A DNA stretch of 5,875 nt from WGMK01 sp044359155 (GTDB taxonomy: Bacteria > Hydrogenedentota > Hydrogenedentia > Hydrogenedentales > JAEUWI01), in assembly GCA_044359155.1 (NCBI GenBank), contig JBIKMR010000271.1, positions 1 to 5,875 of the forward strand, written 5' to 3'. The number at the start of each line of letters is the position of its first letter. Within the stretch, counting starts at the first letter, position 1. Position numbers and translations under genes: made by a program. The notes beneath the pieces were generated by a model. The model had not been told where the DNA came from. It searched no databases and saw only the letters and a list, made by a program, of their open reading frames with translations. This document shows, in pieces, positions 3,971-5,875 of the stretch.

Positions 3971-5767
3971 TCAGATGCTTTGGCGCGGGCGCGTGCTGCG
4001 GACACCGGCCAGGGCCAATGCCGCCACCGCGCCGCACATGCCCAGGCACCCGGCAATGGGCAGCGCCTCGACCACGTTAAGCACCGCCTCGGCGCTTAGG
4101 GTGGTGTCCAGCCCGTCGCTTACCTCGCAGAAATACGCGCCACTGTCGGTGAAGGTCAGGTTCGTAAGTTCCAGCGACGGGGCATCGGCACCCACATTTG
4201 CGAATACCGAGGGAGAAATCTCCTTCTTCCACTGGTAATCCAGCGGACCCGACGCGCCCTGCACGGTTACAGAGAAGGTAACACTGTCCCCCACGCTACG
4301 CTGAACGATTCCCGAGGGCGAGATTAGGGCGGTCAGCCCGATGCTGACGAAGGAGATTGGCGTGTCTGAATAGGCAACCATGGCGTTGCCAAGGAAATCC
4401 TGTGCGCCACTCACGTCGATGGTGACCAGCCCCGCGTCGAGGTTGGTCAACGCGCGGCCCAGTGCAACGTCGTAGCGGGTCGAGGTAGCCCACATTCCCG
4501 CGCCCAACGTAATCGGCCCGTTGCTGAGGGTCGTCACGGTAATCGTCGGGGTCACGCTGTTCTTCATGGCCTCGTCAAACGTAAAGCGCAAGGTCGGGGT
4601 GGATTCCGACACGGCGGGGTCGGGAATTGTGGCCACAGTCTGCAAGGTCGGGGCAATCGTATCCACCACCACGTTGGCCGACGAAGGGAACGCCGCGCCA
4701 AGGGGCGTAAGCTGAAAACTATCGTCCAGAATCGTGTCGTCATCCAGCACATCCAACCCCAGCAAGCCACTGCCCGAAACGCCGGACACGCTGACCAGGT
4801 ATTCCTTGTCGTTCTGCGGGGTGACCGAAATCACACCGGAAACCGTAAGCCCCGTGGGCACGGCGGCAAAGTCGGTGGCATCCACCCCGGTTACCGATTC
4901 CGAAAAGGAAACCAGAAACGAAACCGTGCTGCTGTTCGTGGCAGGCGGCCCGGACACCGCAACATCCGACACGGTCGGCGCAGTCTGGTCTGCCCAGCGG
5001 ATGGAGTTGATATACAGCTGCTGCACGTTGGCGTCGGACAAGGTCGGGGCCAGCGTATTGGGGCCGGCGTAGTTGCCGCGATGATGAAAGCCGACCACGC
5101 GACCATCCACCAGTTCGCGCACCACGACGGCATCGTTGCCCGCGCTGTCTTCCGCAAGCAACGTCGCAAAGTCTTGGGGATAACTGCGCAAGTTTCCCTT
5201 TACGAAGGTGCCGGTGATACTGAAAGATGTGCCGAGGCCGGTGAACAAGGGGTGCCCACCCTGACCGGACACGGGCGTTATCGTAAGTGGACCATCGGCA
5301 GGCGGCGCGCCGGGCAGAATGCCGATGGGCGTAAACTCGTCGATCCACGTGAAGCTGTTATTGATCTGGTCAGCGTTGTTCTCGGAGCCCACATACCCGC
5401 CGCCGTTTTTGATATACTGTTCAAGGTCCGCAGCCGCGCCGGGTTTCAGGCAAAAGTCGTTGTCGTTCACGTACTGGGTCGGGTTCACATTGCCGTTCAA
5501 GTGGACCACCACGTCGAAGGCATCGGGGGCGGGGGTGTTGCCGTCGTAGTCAAACTGCGATTCCCGGCTGAAGGTGACGCTGATGCCGTCGGCCTCGAGG
5601 GCATTTACCAGCGCCTCGGTGTGTACGTTCAGGTCGCTCGCCTCGGGCGGGCGAGGAATGGCTGGCACCGGCGAATCGTCCCAAAGCAGCAGCACTTCGA
5701 TGGCTTGTGCGGGCTGCGCCAGTATAAAGAGGGCCGCCAGCGCCCATGCGATTCCGAGTATCCTCAC
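3971..5767 (-). CDS. Secreted ThuA-like / Ig-like multidomain protein with C-terminal sorting-type tail
   Basis: The protein has 598 residues. Residues 1-22 are a signal peptide (basic start, hydrophobic core, AQPAQA before the likely cut). Residues 23-260 look like a ThuA/class I amidotransferase-like fold: VLLLWDD, SDLNVHTEALVNAL, FDVVVHLNGN, LEQYIKNGGGYVGSEN, GRVVGFHHRGNYAG. No nucleophile Cys motif is evident, so enzymatic activity is uncertain. Residues about 261-369 form a bacterial Ig-like repeat (DQTAPTVSDV ... VSFSESVTGVDATDF ... LDVLDDDTILD), about 370-475 a second (DTIAPTLQTV ... FTFDEAM), and about 478-566 a classical Ig-type domain (YQWKK, SLELTNLTFTDSGAYFCEVSDG) lacking the first Cys. 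The end has LPIAGC (569-574), a hydrophobic stretch to about 589 and Arg residues at 590, 593 and 595. GTG 5767 has a strong GGAGG site. Likely surface-exposed; substrate unknown. Confidence 0.85.
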   Translation of the reverse strand: MRILGIAWALAALFILAQPAQAIEVLLLWDDSPVPAIPRPPEASDLNVHTEALVNALEADGISVTFSRESQFDYDGNTPAPDAFDVVVHLNGNVNPTQYVNDNDFCLKPGAAADLEQYIKNGGGYVGSENNADQINNSFTWIDEFTPIGILPGAPPADGPLTITPVSGQGGHPLFTGLGTSFSITGTFVKGNLRSYPQDFATLLAEDSAGNDAVVVRELVDGRVVGFHHRGNYAGPNTLAPTLSDANVQQLYINSIRWADQTAPTVSDVAVSGPPATNSSTVSFLVSFSESVTGVDATDFAAVPTGLTVSGVISVTPQNDKEYLVSVSGVSGSGLLGLDVLDDDTILDDSFQLTPLGAAFPSSANVVVDTIAPTLQTVATIPDPAVSESTPTLRFTFDEAMKNSVTPTITVTTLSNGPITLGAGMWATSTRYDVALGRALTNLDAGLVTIDVSGAQDFLGNAMVAYSDTPISFVSIGLTALISPSGIVQRSVGDSVTFSVTVQGASGPLDYQWKKEISPSVFANVGADAPSLELTNLTFTDSGAYFCEVSDGLDTTLSAEAVLNVVEALPIAGCLGMCGAVAALALAGVRSTRPRQSI

Positions 5768-5776
5768 GTGGCTTTT

Positions 5777-5781
5777 CCTCC
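5777..5781 (-). promoter_or_regulatory. Ribosome binding site of the ThuA/Ig gene
   Basis: On the minus strand GGAGG lies 9 nt before the GTG at 5767, supporting a GTG start just ahead of a good signal peptide. Confidence 0.8.
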
Positions 5782-5823
5782 GTTAGAAGTAGCGCTCGTT
5801 TGTCCTTCCCAAGACAGGGCGGT

Positions 5824-5829
5824 ATTATA
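5824..5829 (-). promoter_or_regulatory. Consensus -10 element (TATAAT) of the ThuA/Ig gene
   Basis: On the minus strand a perfect TATAAT lies 56 nt before the GTG start, which predicts a leader of about 50 nt. The -35 position (around 5847-5852) is a poor match. A second perfect TATAAT sits 33 bp further upstream (5857-5862), but its -35 would fall beyond the window edge, so it cannot be judged. Confidence 0.5.
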
Positions 5830-5875
5830 GCAGACCTCGCGCATTTAATACTGCGAATTATAAGCCTTCCAACTT

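Noticed and set aside
5081..5830. Long plus-strand open frame (249 codons) opposite the N-terminal half of the ThuA/Ig gene
   Set aside because: It is antisense to a gene with a signal peptide, recognisable domains and a strong ribosome binding site. Its own translation shows no known motif; long antisense frames are common in GC-rich DNA.
1..5875. Hidden defence system, CRISPR array, prophage or transposon
   Set aside because: No regularly spaced repeats, transposase, integrase, nuclease or toxin-antitoxin motifs were seen. All long genes fall into ordinary cellular families and gaps are short.

Overview
This GC-rich window (about 60% by eye) reads as ordinary bacterial chromosome. It holds seven protein genes: one is cut by the left edge and six are complete. 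No tRNA, rRNA, CRISPR array, transposase or phage gene is visible. The lineage cannot be fixed from this window. The left-hand HEAT-repeat protein type, the secreted protein with a ThuA-like domain, Ig-like modules and a Leu-Pro-x-Ala-Gly C-terminal tail, and the scattered gene order suggest a Planctomycetota, PVC or Hydrogenedentota-like bacterium. That is a weak inference.

Layout: (1) 1-608 (+), C-terminal part of a HEAT-repeat protein. (2) 609-714, a convergent gap with a GC-rich imperfect inverted repeat and a run of five G-tracts. (3) 715-1173 (-), a stand-alone CheY-like receiver protein. (4) 1174-1548, a gene-free divergent stretch with inverted repeats, a sigma70-like promoter and a structured leader. 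(5) 1549-1722 rpmG (L33) and 1757-2371 rpsD (S4), a two-gene ribosomal operon ended by a textbook terminator at 2396-2428. (6) 2443-3321 (-), a diacylglycerol/lipid kinase family enzyme. (7) 3437-3889 (+), a small two-helix membrane protein of the DUF6526 type. (8) 3911-3954, a hairpin with T-runs on both sides that can stop transcription in both directions. (9) 3971-5767 (-), the secreted ThuA/Ig-like protein, with promoter elements near the right edge.

Apart from rpmG-rpsD, the transcription units alternate in strand and show no shared pathway, so the window is a set of single-gene units around one housekeeping operon. The most interesting part is the rpmG-rpsD unit. Both encoded proteins lack the classical zinc-binding cysteine sets, and the operon sits outside the usual ribosomal clusters. 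It has a folded leader of about 115 nt and a small upstream reading frame that overlaps the rpmG start, which makes it a plausible S4 autoregulation site. The C-terminal Leu-Pro-Ile-Ala-Gly-Cys tail of the secreted protein is the other point worth following. I found no convincing new defence or mobile system.
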